Positions 45,041 through 56,131 of a stretch of DNA of 64,000 bases are shown here, one piece after another. Position numbers and translations under genes: made by a program. The stretch is from Rouxiella badensis. GTDB lineage: Bacteria; Pseudomonadota; Gammaproteobacteria; Enterobacterales; Enterobacteriaceae. The stretch lies in assembly GCF_002093665.1 (NCBI RefSeq), contig NZ_MRWE01000002.1, forward strand, positions 1 to 64,000, given 5' to 3'. Position 1 is the stretch's first letter, and each line of letters starts with the position of its first letter. The notes under the pieces were generated by a model. The model was given only the letters and a program-made list of their open reading frames with translations, was not told the DNA's origin and did not search any database.

Positions 45041-47515
45041 ATGCGAGTGTTGAAATTTGGCGGGACGTCAGTAGCAAATGCCGAGCGCTTCCTGCGGGTA
45101 GCGGAAATCATGGAGAGCAATGCAAGCCAGGGACAGGTCGCTACGGTATTGTCAGCCCCGGCCAAAATTACCAATCATCTGGTCGCGATGATCGAAAAAA
45201 CCGTTGCCGGGCAGGACATCCTGCCGATCGTAAGCGATGCAGAACGCATTTTTTCCGACCTGATTAACGGCCTTGCCGAGGCGCTCCCTGCCTTTGACCT
45301 GGTCGGCATCAAACGTTTTGTCGAGCAGGAATTTGGTCAGCTCAAACAGCTGCTGCACGGTATCGGCCTGTTGGGACAGTGCCCGGACAGCGTCAACGCC
45401 AGCATCATCTGCCGGGGTGAAAAGCTGTCGATTGCCATTATGGAAGCCGTATTCAAAGCCAAAGGTTTCGGTGTGACCGTGATTAATCCGGTCGAGAAAC
45501 TGCTGGCCGTGGGCCACTACCTCGAATCTACCGTCGATATCAACGAGTCTACCGCCCGTATTGCTGCGAGCAACATTCCTGCCAGCGATATCGTGCTGAT
45601 GGCCGGTTTCACCGCCGGTAATGACAAGGGCGAGCTGGTGGTGCTGGGACGTAACGGCTCCGACTACTCCGCTGCCGTGCTGGCCGCCTGCCTGCGCGCA
45701 GACTGCTGCGAGATCTGGACCGACGTCGACGGCGTTTACACCTGCGATCCGCGCACTGTGCCGGACGCTCGCCTGTTGAAGTCGATGTCTTACCAGGAGG
45801 CGATGGAGCTCTCGTACTTTGGTGCCAAGGTCCTGCACCCGCGCACTATCACACCTATCGCCCAGTTCCAGATCCCATGTCTCATCAAAAACACCGCCAA
45901 TCCGCAAGCACCGGGTACGCTCATCGGCAGCCACAGTGCGGGCAGCGAATTTGAAGACAAAAATACCCCGGTCAAAGGCATCACCAACCTGAACAATATG
46001 GCGATGATCAACGTCTCCGGTCCGGGGATGAAAGGCATGATTGGCATGGCCGCCCGCGTGTTCGCGGTGATGTCGCGTTCGGGTATCTCGGTGGTGTTGA
46101 TTACCCAATCTTCTTCCGAATACAGCATCAGCTTTTGCGTGCCGCAGGGAGAGCTGGTTCGTGCCCGTAAGGCGCTGGAAGACGAGTTTTACCTGGAGCT
46201 GAAAGACGGCCTGCTTGAGCCGCTCGACGTGACCGAAAAGCTGGCCGTCATCTCGGTGGTAGGCGACGGTATGCGCACGCTGCGCGGTATCTCCGCCAAG
46301 TTCTTCTCGGCGCTGGCGCGTGCCAATATCAATATCGTAGCCATCGCGCAGGGCTCGTCAGAGCGTTCTATTTCCGTGGTCGTCAGCAATGACGATGCGA
46401 CCATGGGCGTACGCGTCAGTCACCAGATGCTGTTCAATACCGATCAGGTCATCGAAGTGTTCCTGATTGGCGTCGGCGGCGTCGGCGGTGCATTGATCGA
46501 ACAAATCCGTCGTCAGCAGGCGTGGCTGAAGGCCAAGCACATCGATCTGCGCGTGTGCGGTATCGCCAACTCGCGCGCGATGCTGACCAACGTGCACGGC
46601 ATTCCGCTGGAAAACTGGCGCGACGAGCTGGGCGCGGCCAAAGAGCCGTTCAACATCGGTCGTCTGATTCGTCTGGTCAAAGAGTACCACCTGCTCAATC
46701 CGGTGGTGGTTGACTGTACTTCAAGCGAGGCCATTGCTAACCAGTACGCCGATCTGCTGTCCGACGGTTTCCACGTGGTTACGCCGAACAAGCGCGCCAA
46801 TACTGCGTCGATGAACTACTACCATCAGCTGCGTAAGGCGGCGGCGAGCTCTCGTCGCAAGTTCCTGTACGACACTAACGTCGGTGCGGGCCTGCCGGTT
46901 ATCGAAAACTTGCAAAACCTGCTTAATGCCGGTGACGAGATGGTGCGCTTCAGCGGGATCCTCTCCGGATCGCTGTCGCAGATCTTCGGCAAGCTGGACG
47001 AGGGCGTGTCGCTGTCTGAGGCGACGCTGGCGGCGCGTGAAAGTGGTTTTACTGAGCCGGATCCGCGTGACGATCTCTCGGGTATGGACGTCGCGCGTAA
47101 ACTGTTGATCCTGGCGCGTGAGGCCGGTTACAAACTTGAGCTGTCTGACATTGAAGTCGAGCCAGTTCTGCCGGTATCCTTTGACGCGACCGGTGACGTC
47201 AGCGCGTTCCTTGCACGCCTGCCTGAGCTCGACGCCGAGTTCAAAAAACGCGTGGCCGATGCGGCCGCAGAAGGCAAGGTGCTGCGTTACGTCGGCGCCA
47301 TAGATGAAGGGCGCTGTAGCGTCAGGATCGAAGCCGTCGACGGTAACAGTCCACTGTATAAAGTGAAAAATGGCGAGAATGCGCTGGCGTTCTACAGCCG
47401 TTATTATCAACCGATTCCTCTAGTTTTGCGCGGCTACGGTGCGGGTAACGATGTTACTGCCGCTGGCGTCTTCGCCGACCTTTTGCGAACGCTGTCATGG
47501 AAGTTAGGAGTTTAA
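45041..47515 (+). CDS. thrA: Bifunctional aspartokinase I / homoserine dehydrogenase I
   Basis: First and third steps of threonine synthesis: phosphorylates aspartate and reduces aspartate semialdehyde to homoserine; feedback-inhibited by threonine. 824 residues (820 in E. coli). Aspartokinase domain with [13 protein letters not shown] at the N terminus, tandem ACT domains at about 315-460, and a homoserine dehydrogenase with [12 protein letters not shown] and the [17 protein letters not shown] motif. ATG 45041 has AGGAGA upstream. Confidence 0.97.
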   Translation: MRVLKFGGTSVANAERFLRVAEIMESNASQGQVATVLSAPAKITNHLVAMIEKTVAGQDILPIVSDAERIFSDLINGLAEALPAFDLVGIKRFVEQEFGQLKQLLHGIGLLGQCPDSVNASIICRGEKLSIAIMEAVFKAKGFGVTVINPVEKLLAVGHYLESTVDINESTARIAASNIPASDIVLMAGFTAGNDKGELVVLGRNGSDYSAAVLAACLRADCCEIWTDVDGVYTCDPRTVPDARLLKSMSYQEAMELSYFGAKVLHPRTITPIAQFQIPCLIKNTANPQAPGTLIGSHSAGSEFEDKNTPVKGITNLNNMAMINVSGPGMKGMIGMAARVFAVMSRSGISVVLITQSSSEYSISFCVPQGELVRARKALEDEFYLELKDGLLEPLDVTEKLAVISVVGDGMRTLRGISAKFFSALARANINIVAIAQGSSERSISVVVSNDDATMGVRVSHQMLFNTDQVIEVFLIGVGGVGGALIEQIRRQQAWLKAKHIDLRVCGIANSRAMLTNVHGIPLENWRDELGAAKEPFNIGRLIRLVKEYHLLNPVVVDCTSSEAIANQYADLLSDGFHVVTPNKRANTASMNYYHQLRKAAASSRRKFLYDTNVGAGLPVIENLQNLLNAGDEMVRFSGILSGSLSQIFGKLDEGVSLSEATLAARESGFTEPDPRDDLSGMDVARKLLILAREAGYKLELSDIEVEPVLPVSFDATGDVSAFLARLPELDAEFKKRVADAAAEGKVLRYVGAIDEGRCSVRIEAVDGNSPLYKVKNGENALAFYSRYYQPIPLVLRGYGAGNDVTAAGVFADLLRTLSWKLGV

Positions 47516-47516
47516 T

Positions 47517-48446
47517 ATGGTTAAGGTATATGCCCCGGCATCAATTGGTAACGTTAGCGTCGGTTTTGACGTGCTGGGTGCGGCAGTTTCACCGGTAGAC
47601 GGTTCGCTACTGGGCGACTGCGTGAGCGTGGAAGCGGCCTCGCAATTCAGCCTCAAGAATGAAGGGCGCTTCGTGTCCAAGCTGCCGGACAAGATGGAAG
47701 ACAACATTGTTTACCAGTGCTGGGAACGCTACTGCCAGGAAGTGGGCAAAGAAATCCCGGTCGCCATGACGCTTGAGAAAAACATGCCCATCGGCTCAGG
47801 GCTGGGTTCCAGCGCCTGTTCCGTGGTAGCGGGTTTGATGGCGATGAACGAGTTCAACGGCAACCAGGTGAGCGATACCCGCATGCTGGAGCTCATGGGC
47901 GAGCTGGAAGGCCGCATCTCCGGTGGCGTGCACTTCGACAACGTTGCGCCATGCTATCTCGGCGGCCTGCAGTTGATCATTGAAGAGCTGGGCATTGTGT
48001 CTCAGGACGTGCCTTGCTTCGACGACTGGCTGTGGGTGATGGCGTATCCGGGCATCAAGGTGTCTACCGCCGAGGCGCGCGCGATTTTGCCGGCCCAGTA
48101 TCGCCGTCAGGACTGCATCAGCCACGGTCGTTATTTGTCCGGTTTCATTCACGCCTGCCATACTCAGCAGCCGCAGCTGGCAGTTAAACTGATGAAAGAC
48201 GTCATTGCCGAACCTTATCGCACCCGTTTGCTGCCGGGCTTTGCTCAGGCGCGAACCGCTGCTGAAGAAATAGGGGCTCTGGCCTGCGGGATCTCGGGAT
48301 CCGGTCCAACGCTGTTTGCTATCTGTAACGACAGCGAGACGGCGCAACGCATGGCTGATTGGCTGCAGAATCACTATCTGCAAAATGACGAAGGTTTTGT
48401 TCATATTTGTCGCCTGGATACCGCAGGCGCGAGACTATTGGGATAA
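47517..48446 (+). CDS. thrB: Homoserine kinase
   Basis: GHMP-family kinase converting homoserine to O-phosphohomoserine with ATP. 309 residues. The phosphate-binding loop [17 protein letters not shown], the N-terminal [18 protein letters not shown] and the C-terminal [10 protein letters not shown] are characteristic. It starts one base after the thrA stop, with GGAG inside the end of thrA, so it is translationally coupled. Confidence 0.97.
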   Translation: MVKVYAPASIGNVSVGFDVLGAAVSPVDGSLLGDCVSVEAASQFSLKNEGRFVSKLPDKMEDNIVYQCWERYCQEVGKEIPVAMTLEKNMPIGSGLGSSACSVVAGLMAMNEFNGNQVSDTRMLELMGELEGRISGGVHFDNVAPCYLGGLQLIIEELGIVSQDVPCFDDWLWVMAYPGIKVSTAEARAILPAQYRRQDCISHGRYLSGFIHACHTQQPQLAVKLMKDVIAEPYRTRLLPGFAQARTAAEEIGALACGISGSGPTLFAICNDSETAQRMADWLQNHYLQNDEGFVHICRLDTAGARLLG

Positions 48447-48449
48447 TCG

Positions 48450-49739
48450 ATGAAACTGTACAACCTGAAGGATCACAACGAGCAGGTCAGCTTTGCACAA
48501 GCAGTGAAGCAAGGCTTAGGCAAGCAACAAGGGCTGTTCTTCCCGCTGGATCTGCCTGAGTTTGAGCTGACCGAAATTGACCGCCTGCTCGAGCTGGATT
48601 TCGTAACGCGCAGCAGCCGCATTCTTTCTGCATTCATTGGCGACGAAATTCCTGAAGAAGCGCTGTATCAACGCGTGAAAAATGCCTTCGCCTTCCCTGC
48701 ACCGGTTGCTGCGGTCGCAGACGACGTAGCCTGCCTGGAACTTTTCCACGGCCCGACGCTGGCATTTAAAGACTTCGGCGGCCGCTTTATGGCGCAGATC
48801 CTGACTCAAGTGTCAGGCGATCAGCCGGTGACCATTCTGACCGCAACCTCCGGTGATACCGGTGCGGCAGTGGCTCACGCCTTCCATGGCCTGAAAAACG
48901 TGCGCGTCGTTATCCTATATCCGCGCGGTAAAATCAGCCCGCTGCAGGAAAAACTGTTCTGTACGCTGGGTGACAACATCCACACCGTGGCTATCGACGG
49001 CGATTTCGACGCCTGTCAGGCGCTGGTCAAGCAGGCGTTCGATGATGAAGAACTGAAGGTTGCGCTGCACCTTAACTCCGCGAACTCCATCAACATCAGC
49101 CGTCTGCTGGCGCAGATCTGCTACTACTTTGAAGCTGTGGCGCAGCTGCCGCAGGAAGCACGCAACCAGCTGGTCGTTTCCGTACCCAGCGGTAACTTCG
49201 GTGACCTGACGGCGGGACTGCTGGCGAAGGCACTGGGTCTGCCAATCAAACGCTTTATCGCGGCGACCAACGCCAACGACACCGTGCCACGCTTCCTGGT
49301 CAACGGCGAGTGGGCACCGAACAAGACGGTGGCAACATTGTCGAACGCGATGGACGTTAGCCAGCCTAACAACTGGCCACGAGTCGAAGAACTGTATCGT
49401 CGCAAGATCTGGCAGTTGAAGGATCTGGGCTACGCGGCAGTGAGCGACGAGACGACCGAAGACGCCATGCGCGAGCTGGCAGACATCGGTTACATCTCCG
49501 AGCCGCATGCGGCGATTGCTTATCGTGCACTGCGTGACCAGCTGAAAGAGGGGGAGTTCGGTCTGTTTATCGGTACGGCACACCCGGCGAAATTTAAGGA
49601 AAGCGTTGATGCCATCCTCGGTCAGGAGCTGCCGTTGCCGAAAGAGTTGGCCGACCGCGCCGACCTGCCGCTGCTGTCGCACAACTTGCCTGCGGACTTC
49701 AGCGAAATGCGTAAGTTTCTGATGGCTTTGCCTGAATAA
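48450..49739 (+). CDS. thrC: Threonine synthase
   Basis: PLP enzyme converting O-phosphohomoserine to threonine. 429 residues; PLP Lys107 in LAFKDFGGRFM, LTATSGDTGAAVAHAF and SVPSGNFGDLTAGLLAK. It starts 3 nt after thrB. Last gene of the operon, followed by a terminator. Confidence 0.97.
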   Translation: MKLYNLKDHNEQVSFAQAVKQGLGKQQGLFFPLDLPEFELTEIDRLLELDFVTRSSRILSAFIGDEIPEEALYQRVKNAFAFPAPVAAVADDVACLELFHGPTLAFKDFGGRFMAQILTQVSGDQPVTILTATSGDTGAAVAHAFHGLKNVRVVILYPRGKISPLQEKLFCTLGDNIHTVAIDGDFDACQALVKQAFDDEELKVALHLNSANSINISRLLAQICYYFEAVAQLPQEARNQLVVSVPSGNFGDLTAGLLAKALGLPIKRFIAATNANDTVPRFLVNGEWAPNKTVATLSNAMDVSQPNNWPRVEELYRRKIWQLKDLGYAAVSDETTEDAMRELADIGYISEPHAAIAYRALRDQLKEGEFGLFIGTAHPAKFKESVDAILGQELPLPKELADRADLPLLSHNLPADFSEMRKFLMALPE

Positions 49740-49756
49740 ACGGAATGCAAAAAACG

Positions 49757-49782
49757 AAAAGGCCATCATTTGATGGCCTTTT
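49757..49782. terminator. thr operon terminator
   Basis: A 12-bp palindrome AAAAGGCCATCA / TGATGGCCTTTT (49757-49768 with 49771-49782) ends with a T run. It lies between thrC and the convergent yaaA. Confidence 0.85.
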
Positions 49783-49847
49783 TACTGCGCTGAAGCAGGT
49801 CAAGCTACGCTCCCGTCATTTTATAAAACGAGTTGGAGGGTAAAGCG

Positions 49848-50624
49848 TTACTTCTGCTCTGCTCGCGTAAATACCAGCTCGTTGCCTTCGGAGCGCGCGG
49901 CGTCGAACCGATAACCCTCGAGCGAGAACGCCTGTAGCTGCTTACGCTGGGTCAAACGCTCCTTGATGATAAAGCGGCTCATCAGCCCGCGCGCTTTTTT
50001 GGCATAGAAGCTGATCACTTTATACTTGCCGTTCTTCTCGTCGAGGAACACTGGTTTGATTATCTCACCGTCCAGCTTCGCCGTTTTCACCGCCTTGAAG
50101 TACTCGTCCGACGCAAGATTCACCAAAATTTTATCTCCTTGTTCTTTAAGGATAGTATTCAGTTTATCGGTCAGCAGGTCACCCCAGAAAGCATAAAGAT
50201 TAGTCCCCTGCGGATTGTTGAGGCGAATACCCATCTCAAGACGGTAAGGCTGCATCAGGTCCAGAGGACGCAGAATACCGTACAGGCCGGAGAGCATACG
50301 CAAATGCTTCTGTGCAAAATCGAAATCTTTCTCGCTGAAGTCTTCCGCCTGTAGGCCGGTATAAACGTCACCCTTAAATGCCAGGATAGCCTGACGCGCA
50401 TTGTCCGGCGTAAAGTCCGGCTGCCAGTCGTTAAAACGCTCGGCGTTAAGGTGTGCCAGCTTGTCGCTGATTCCCATCAGGCTGGAAATCTCCGCCGGAG
50501 AAAGCTTTCTGGCAATCTCAATCAGCTGGCTGGATTTATCGAGCAGCTCTGGCTGAGTGAAGCGTTTGGTCGCAAGTTTACTTTCGTAGTCCAGCGTTTT
50601 GGCGGGTGAAATAATAGTCAGCAT
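49848..50624 (-). CDS. yaaA: Peroxide stress protein YaaA (DUF328)
   Basis: 258-residue cytoplasmic protein that lowers free iron during H2O2 stress in E. coli and binds DNA. The family blocks [51 protein letters not shown] and [17 protein letters not shown] are all present. The OxyR control known in E. coli cannot be judged from the sequence here. It lies next to the AGCS symporter gene as in E. coli. Confidence 0.95.
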   Translation of the reverse strand: MLTIISPAKTLDYESKLATKRFTQPELLDKSSQLIEIARKLSPAEISSLMGISDKLAHLNAERFNDWQPDFTPDNARQAILAFKGDVYTGLQAEDFSEKDFDFAQKHLRMLSGLYGILRPLDLMQPYRLEMGIRLNNPQGTNLYAFWGDLLTDKLNTILKEQGDKILVNLASDEYFKAVKTAKLDGEIIKPVFLDEKNGKYKVISFYAKKARGLMSRFIIKERLTQRKQLQAFSLEGYRFDAARSEGNELVFTRAEQK

Positions 50625-50746
50625 AGCGGCGTCCGGTTAGTCTGCGCAGTGTTGAGCAGGAAAGTGAATAATACAGTCTTTAGTTATTTTACCAAAAAAC
50701 CGCTGCTTTAAAAAAATCGCAGCAATAGGCTCCGCCTTGAGCCTGA

Positions 50747-52159
50747 TTATTTCCAGATGCCGTCCTGCAATTGCCCCTTCAGCTCAGGAAAACTGCCGGA
50801 GTTAAACACCGGTTCGCGGCCCATGACTCGCTGGCGTTCGAAGTCTCTCACCACCTTCAGCGCCAGCCCTGAGAGCAAAAGCAGGGCGGTCAGGTTGATC
50901 ATGGTGATCACCGCCAGAGAGATGCTGGCCGTCTGCATCAGCAACGGCGTTCCAATAAAGGATCCCACCAGCAGCATCACCAGCATCGCCAGCCGCAGCA
51001 GGTAGAGAGAGCCGGTTTTGCCACGCTGCAAAAACAGCAGGTTATTTTCGGCATACATGCAGTTGGTCATCATGGTCGTAAAGCCAAATATCAACATGAA
51101 TATCGCCAGCAACTGTGGACCGAACGAACCTATGCTTCCGCTCACGGCCTGCGTGAGGAGGGTGATACCGCTGATTTTGTCGGTCGGCGCAGTGAGCATG
51201 CCCGACGAGAGTATTATCATGGCGGTCGCGCTGCATACCACGAAGGTGTCAACCAGTACGCCCAGCATCTGAGTGAAGCCTTGATTGGCCGGATGACGTG
51301 ACGCGGCCATGGCGGCAATGTGCGGCGTTGAACCTGACCCCGCCTCGTTGGAGAACAGGCCCTGCTGAATACCCTGAGTCATGGCAATGGTCACGCCATA
51401 GCCGAGCGCACCGGCGGCAAATTCCTGAAAGCCAAAGGCGCTTTTAAAAATGAGCAGAAACACTTCCGGCAGCCTGTCGACGTTGACCGCCATCACCCAG
51501 AAGGCCAGTAGCATATAGCTAAGGCACATAATCGGCGCCAGCCATACGGAAACCTTCACCAGCGTGCGCAGCCCGCCCGCGAGCGTTAGCGCGAAAAGAA
51601 TGCCCAGCGCAATGCTGATGTGCCAAGGCGTCAAATTAAAGGCCACCGCCACCGCCTGGGTGACGGCTTTGGCCTGTAGAACGTTGAACACGAAGCCGAC
51701 GATGAGGATCATCAATACCGAGAATAGCACCCCCATCCAGCGCATGCCGAGGCCACGGCTCATGTATTCGGAAGGTCCACCGCGAAACTGCATCTTGTTA
51801 TCGGTGGTCTTAAACACCTGCGCGAGGGTGTTTTCTATCAGTGCGATCGGCATACCGAGCAGGGTGATTATCCACATCCAGAATATCGCCCCCGGACCGC
51901 CGGTGGTGATGGCCATCGCCACCCCGGTCAGACTGCCTACGCCGATGCGGCCGGAAAGGGTCACGGCCAGTGACTGGAACGACGAAACGCCGCGTGCATC
52001 GGCGGATTTATTGCGTCGCAGGCAAAGAAACATTTCTCGCCAGCGTCGAAACTGGATGAATCGCGTGCGCAACGTGAGGTAAATACCGAATCCTAAAAGG
52101 AAATAGATCAGTATTGATTCCCACAGAATGTCGTCGAGAAAGTTAAGCAAGCTGGCCAT
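50747..52159 (-). CDS. yaaJ: Sodium:alanine symporter family protein (AGCS, YaaJ-like)
   Basis: 470-residue inner-membrane transporter of the AGCS family with about 11 TM segments. RIGVGSLTGVAMAITTGGPGAIFWMW, GLFSNEAGSGSTPHIAA and YAENNLLFLQ are family signatures. Identity to E. coli YaaJ is only moderate, but position next to yaaA and talB fits. Imports alanine or glycine with Na+. Divergent from talB. Confidence 0.88.
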   Translation of the reverse strand: MASLLNFLDDILWESILIYFLLGFGIYLTLRTRFIQFRRWREMFLCLRRNKSADARGVSSFQSLAVTLSGRIGVGSLTGVAMAITTGGPGAIFWMWIITLLGMPIALIENTLAQVFKTTDNKMQFRGGPSEYMSRGLGMRWMGVLFSVLMILIVGFVFNVLQAKAVTQAVAVAFNLTPWHISIALGILFALTLAGGLRTLVKVSVWLAPIMCLSYMLLAFWVMAVNVDRLPEVFLLIFKSAFGFQEFAAGALGYGVTIAMTQGIQQGLFSNEAGSGSTPHIAAMAASRHPANQGFTQMLGVLVDTFVVCSATAMIILSSGMLTAPTDKISGITLLTQAVSGSIGSFGPQLLAIFMLIFGFTTMMTNCMYAENNLLFLQRGKTGSLYLLRLAMLVMLLVGSFIGTPLLMQTASISLAVITMINLTALLLLSGLALKVVRDFERQRVMGREPVFNSGSFPELKGQLQDGIWK

Positions 52160-52368
52160 CAGAGTCCTTATTCCTTAAAAAATATATGGCTAATCCTTTA
52201 TTCTTCGCCCGTTTTTTAACCATTTATTGCATTAATAATCAACTTTTATTGCATAAAACAATGAGCACTATAACTGCCTTGCGGATGTCTTGGCGCATGT
52301 TATCATCAAGAGAAGGCAAGGCATGAAAATGCCTCAACGATAATCTACAAACGATGAGATATGCCACA

Positions 52369-53322
52369 ATGACCGATAAATTGACTTCCCTACGCGAACT
52401 GACCAAGGTAGTTGCAGATACTGGTGATATCGCGGCAATAAAGTTGTATCAGCCTCAGGATGCCACCACTAACCCTTCTTTGATCCTTAACGCTGCCCAG
52501 ATCCCTGAATACCGCAAACTGATCGACGAAGCCATTGCATGGGCGCGCGACCAGAGCAGCGATCGTGACCAGCAGATCATTGATACTGCCGACAAGCTTG
52601 CAGTAAATATCGGTCTTGAAATTCTGAAACTGGTGCCGGGCCGTATTTCTACCGAAGTTGATGCTCGCCTGTCTTACGACACCGAAGCTAGCATCGCGAA
52701 AGCTCATCGTTTGATCAAACTCTACAACGATGCAGGCATCAGCAACGACCGTATCCTGATTAAACTGGCTTCTACCTGGCAGGGCATCCGTGCCGCCGAG
52801 CAGCTGGAAAAAGAAGGCATCAACTGTAACCTGACCCTGCTGTTCTCCTTCGCTCAGGCGCGTGCCTGTGCCGAAGCGGGTGCTTTCCTGATTTCTCCGT
52901 TCGTGGGCCGTATCCTCGACTGGTACAAAGCTAACGGCGACAAGAAAGAGTTCGCACCAAGCGAAGATCCGGGCGTGGTGTCCGTGACCGAAATTTACGA
53001 ATACTACAAACAGCATGGCTATGAAACCGTCGTTATGGGCGCAAGCTTCCGTAATACCGACGAAATCATCGAGCTGGCGGGTTGTGATCGTCTGACCATC
53101 GGACCTGCGCTGCTTAAAGAACTGAAAGAAAGCGAAGGTACGCTGGAGCGTAAACTGTCTTACACTGGCGAAATCAAAGCGCGTCCGGCGCCGCTGACCG
53201 AAGCGCAGTTCTACTGGGACCACAATCAGGATCCTATGGCTATCGACAAGCTGGCCGACGGTATCCGTAAGTTTGCCGTAGACCAGGGCAAACTCGAAAA
53301 AATGATCGCCGACCTGCTGTAA
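52369..53322 (+). CDS. talB: Transaldolase B
   Basis: Pentose-phosphate pathway enzyme moving a dihydroxyacetone unit between sugar phosphates. 317 residues (as E. coli). Schiff-base Lys132 in [13 protein letters not shown], active-site DATTNPSLI near residue 31, and [21 protein letters not shown] 52369 gives [20 protein letters not shown], matching the family; the open frame to 52354 adds 5 residues. Confidence 0.97.
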   Translation: MTDKLTSLRELTKVVADTGDIAAIKLYQPQDATTNPSLILNAAQIPEYRKLIDEAIAWARDQSSDRDQQIIDTADKLAVNIGLEILKLVPGRISTEVDARLSYDTEASIAKAHRLIKLYNDAGISNDRILIKLASTWQGIRAAEQLEKEGINCNLTLLFSFAQARACAEAGAFLISPFVGRILDWYKANGDKKEFAPSEDPGVVSVTEIYEYYKQHGYETVVMGASFRNTDEIIELAGCDRLTIGPALLKELKESEGTLERKLSYTGEIKARPAPLTEAQFYWDHNQDPMAIDKLADGIRKFAVDQGKLEKMIADLL

Positions 53323-53352
53323 TCGCCCGTCTGGTGACAAACCTGAATAAAG

Positions 53353-53377
53353 AGGTGGCTTAGGCCACCTTTTTTTA
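53353..53377 (+). terminator. talB terminator
   Basis: A 7-bp stem AGGTGGC / GCCACCT (53353-53359 with 53364-53370), a 4-nt loop and seven T. Confidence 0.8.
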
Positions 53378-53497
53378 TACCTGTCTTGCTTAAAAAACCT
53401 CTTGTGCCCTGTGGTTCTGGCTTAGGTTGCCGATATACTTGTCTTTTACTGTGGCCGCCGCGAGCGGCATGTTTCACAGAGATCCAGGAGGAGCGAA

Positions 53498-54085
53498 ATG
53501 GATAAATTACGAATTGGTCTGGTGTCAGTTTCCGATCGCGCGTCGAGCGGTATTTATCAGGATAAGGGCATTCCGGCACTGGAAGCCTGGCTGGGAGAGG
53601 CGTTAATCACCCCGTTTAGCCTTGAGAAACGCCTCATTCCCGATGAGCAGCCTCTGATTGAGCAGGCAATTTGCGAGCTGGTTGACGAAGCGGGATGCCA
53701 TCTGGTGCTGACCACTGGCGGTACGGGTCCAGCGCGCCGCGACGTGACGCCGGATGCGACTATGGCCGTGGCCGATCGCCTGATGCCGGGCTTCGGTGAG
53801 CAAATGCGCCAAATTAGCCTGCATTTTGTGCCGACGGCCATTTTGTCGCGCCAGGTTGGCGCCATTCGCAAACAGGCGCTGATCCTCAATTTACCGGGGC
53901 AGCCGAAGTCGATTAAGGAAACGCTGGAAGGACTCAAGGGTGACGACGGTAACGTTATCGTGTCAGGAATATTTGCCAGTGTACCTTATTGTATACAGCT
54001 GCTGGAGGGGCCTTATATCGAAACCCACCCGGACGTCGTAGCAGCTTTCCGCCCCAAGAGTGCAATTCGCGATACAAAAAACTGA
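53498..54085 (+). CDS. mog: Molybdopterin adenylyltransferase Mog
   Basis: Adenylylates molybdopterin before molybdenum insertion in molybdenum cofactor synthesis. 195 residues, trimeric fold; the MPT-binding TTGGTGPARRDVTPDAT, FGEQMRQISLHFVPTAILSRQ and LPGQPKSIKE motifs are intact. AGGAGG ribosome site 53488-53493 just before ATG 53498. Confidence 0.97.
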   Translation: MDKLRIGLVSVSDRASSGIYQDKGIPALEAWLGEALITPFSLEKRLIPDEQPLIEQAICELVDEAGCHLVLTTGGTGPARRDVTPDATMAVADRLMPGFGEQMRQISLHFVPTAILSRQVGAIRKQALILNLPGQPKSIKETLEGLKGDDGNVIVSGIFASVPYCIQLLEGPYIETHPDVVAAFRPKSAIRDTKN

Positions 54086-54210
54086 AGTTAGGCTATTTCT
54101 GCTATAAGATTCAGTGTCAGTGGTGTGAAAATTAATTGCCGCATATAGTAATGTTTACTTTACATAGTGCGGCAAGATTTTTTACCCCAACTCGATGCGT
54201 CAGGTATCTT

Positions 54211-55524
54211 ATGCAACACGATAACAATCGTCGGCTTAACCGGCAGGACTACAAAACACTTTCTCTCGCGGCCCTCGGCGGCGCTCTGGAATTCTACGAC
54301 TTCATCATTTTCGTCTTCTTCGCGGCAGTTATCGGTGACCTGTTCTTTCCGTCGTCTATGCCCGACTGGCTGCGTCAGGTGCAGACCTTTGGCATCTTTG
54401 CGGCAGGGTATCTGGCGCGTCCGCTCGGCGGCATTGTGATGGCTCACTTCGGTGATTTGGTCGGCCGCAAGCGTATGTTCAGCCTGAGTATTCTGCTGAT
54501 GGCGCTCCCGACTCTGGCAATTGGCCTGTTGCCGACCTATTCCTCTATCGGCATTGCGGCACCTCTGTTGCTTCTCCTTATGCGACTGTTGCAAGGCGCG
54601 GCTATTGGCGGAGAAGTGCCGGGTGCATGGGTCTTTGTCGCCGAACACGTGCCGCGTAAACGCATTGGCTTTGCCTGCGGAACGCTGACGGCCGGTCTGA
54701 CCTTGGGGATCCTGCTGGGATCGCTGGTCGCCACCTTGATTACCACGCTGCTGCCTGCCGCTGCCATCGCGCACGGCGGTTGGCGAATTCCGTTCTTTAT
54801 TGGCGGTATCTTCGGGTTTATCGCGCTGTATCTGCGCCGCTGGCTACAGGAGACGCCTGTCTTCGTCGAGATGAAATCGCACAAGGTGCTCTCTGAAGGG
54901 CTGCCAATCAAATCAGTCATCGCCAATCACAAGAAAGAGATTGTGGTGTCGATGCTGATGACCTGGCTGCTGTCGGCGTGCATTGTGGTGGTTATCCTGA
55001 TGACGCCAACCTATCTGCAAAAACAGTTGGGGATTCCGGCTGCGCTGACTTTGCAGGCCAACAGCATGGCGACGATTGCGCTACTGTTCGGCTGTATCTG
55101 TGCGGGGTGGGTGGTGGACCGCGTGGGGGCGAGCAAAACCTTTATCGTCGGCAGCCTGTTCTTCGGTATTTGCAGCTGGGCGTTCTATCACCTGGTCGCG
55201 CTAGACAGCACCTGGCTCAAGCCGATGTATACGCTGGTCGGCTTTAGCATTGGTGTGGTGGGGGCGGTGCCGTTCGTTATGGTGCGGGCCTTCCCGGCCG
55301 AAGTGCGATTCACCGGGATCTCCTTCTCCTACAACCTGTCTTACGCCATCTTTGGCGGCCTGACGCCGATTTTTGTCACGCTGATTATGCGCATAACGCC
55401 GATGGCCCCGGCCTATTACGTGCTGACACTGGCGGTTATCGGCCTTGGATTAGGCGTTTATCTAAATCGCGATTTGAATAATGAATCGAAGATTGAGGCC
55501 CGACTGGCCGAGGCGGGTCAATAA
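54211..55524 (+). CDS. MFS transporter, metabolite:H+ symporter (MHS/ShiA-ProP) family
   Basis: 437-residue, 12-segment inner-membrane carrier. LGGALEFYDFIIFVFFAAVIGDLFFP, the GDLVGRKRMF loop-2 motif and LQGAAIGGEVPGAWVFVAEH are MHS markers. The proposed ATG 54211 follows CAGG and is the first with a sensible cytoplasmic N terminus; the frame is open to 54136. The substrate is unknown (a dicarboxylate, shikimate or betaine-like solute). It is inserted between mog and satP, which are adjacent in E. coli. Confidence 0.85.
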   Translation: MQHDNNRRLNRQDYKTLSLAALGGALEFYDFIIFVFFAAVIGDLFFPSSMPDWLRQVQTFGIFAAGYLARPLGGIVMAHFGDLVGRKRMFSLSILLMALPTLAIGLLPTYSSIGIAAPLLLLLMRLLQGAAIGGEVPGAWVFVAEHVPRKRIGFACGTLTAGLTLGILLGSLVATLITTLLPAAAIAHGGWRIPFFIGGIFGFIALYLRRWLQETPVFVEMKSHKVLSEGLPIKSVIANHKKEIVVSMLMTWLLSACIVVVILMTPTYLQKQLGIPAALTLQANSMATIALLFGCICAGWVVDRVGASKTFIVGSLFFGICSWAFYHLVALDSTWLKPMYTLVGFSIGVVGAVPFVMVRAFPAEVRFTGISFSYNLSYAIFGGLTPIFVTLIMRITPMAPAYYVLTLAVIGLGLGVYLNRDLNNESKIEARLAEAGQ

Positions 55525-55533
55525 GCCACCGAG

Positions 55534-55565
55534 TGCGCAGTGAATCCTTGTCGATCCACTGCGCA
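55534..55565. terminator. Hairpin between MHS transporter and satP
   Basis: A 9-bp stem TGCGCAGTG / CACTGCGCA (55534-55542 with 55557-55565) with a 14-nt loop lies between the convergent stops. No long T-tract, so terminator strength is uncertain. Confidence 0.4.
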
Positions 55566-55570
55566 TCTTG

Positions 55571-56131
55571 TTATTCCCCGATCGGCAGCAGCGCGTAACC
55601 GTACTGCTCGTTAATGACCTCGGCCATCGCCAGATAAATAGCGCTGGCTCCGCAGAAAATCCCTTCAATCCCCGCGATGCGCAGCAGCATCACGCTGCCG
55701 CTCAAATTGCCCGCGGCCAGCAGAATAAAGAGCAACGTCAAACTGCCAAACACAATTTGCAGCGCGCGATTGTGCTTTAGCGAGCCGATAAACATCAGCA
55801 GCGTGAAACAGCCCCACAGCGCCAGATAAACGCCGAGCTGCTCCGGGCTACAGGCGTCGGCAAGCCCCATTTTTGGCAGCAGCAAAATGCCAATCAGGCT
55901 GAGCCAGAACGCACCATAGGAGAGGAAAGCGGTCATCCCGAAGGTGTTGCCTTTGCGGTATTCCAGCAGACCGGCAAGGAGCTGCGCCATCCCGCCAAAG
56001 AAAATCCCCATGCTGATAATCACTGCGGTCATCGGGAAAACCCCGGCGTTATGCAGATTCAGTAGAATGGTGGTCATGCCAAAGCCCATCAGCCCAAGGG
56101 GACCGGGATTGGCAAGTTTGCAATTTTGCAT
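55571..56131 (-). CDS. satP: Succinate-acetate/proton symporter SatP
   Basis: 186-residue inner-membrane protein of the AceTr (GPR1/FUN34/YaaH) family with six TM segments. NPGPLGLMGFGMTTILLNLHN is the family signature, and the C-terminal ASAIYLAMAEVINEQYG is conserved. Imports acetate and succinate. It lies upstream of dnaK, as in E. coli, and is divergently transcribed from it. Confidence 0.94.
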   Translation of the reverse strand: MQNCKLANPGPLGLMGFGMTTILLNLHNAGVFPMTAVIISMGIFFGGMAQLLAGLLEYRKGNTFGMTAFLSYGAFWLSLIGILLLPKMGLADACSPEQLGVYLALWGCFTLLMFIGSLKHNRALQIVFGSLTLLFILLAAGNLSGSVMLLRIAGIEGIFCGASAIYLAMAEVINEQYGYALLPIGE

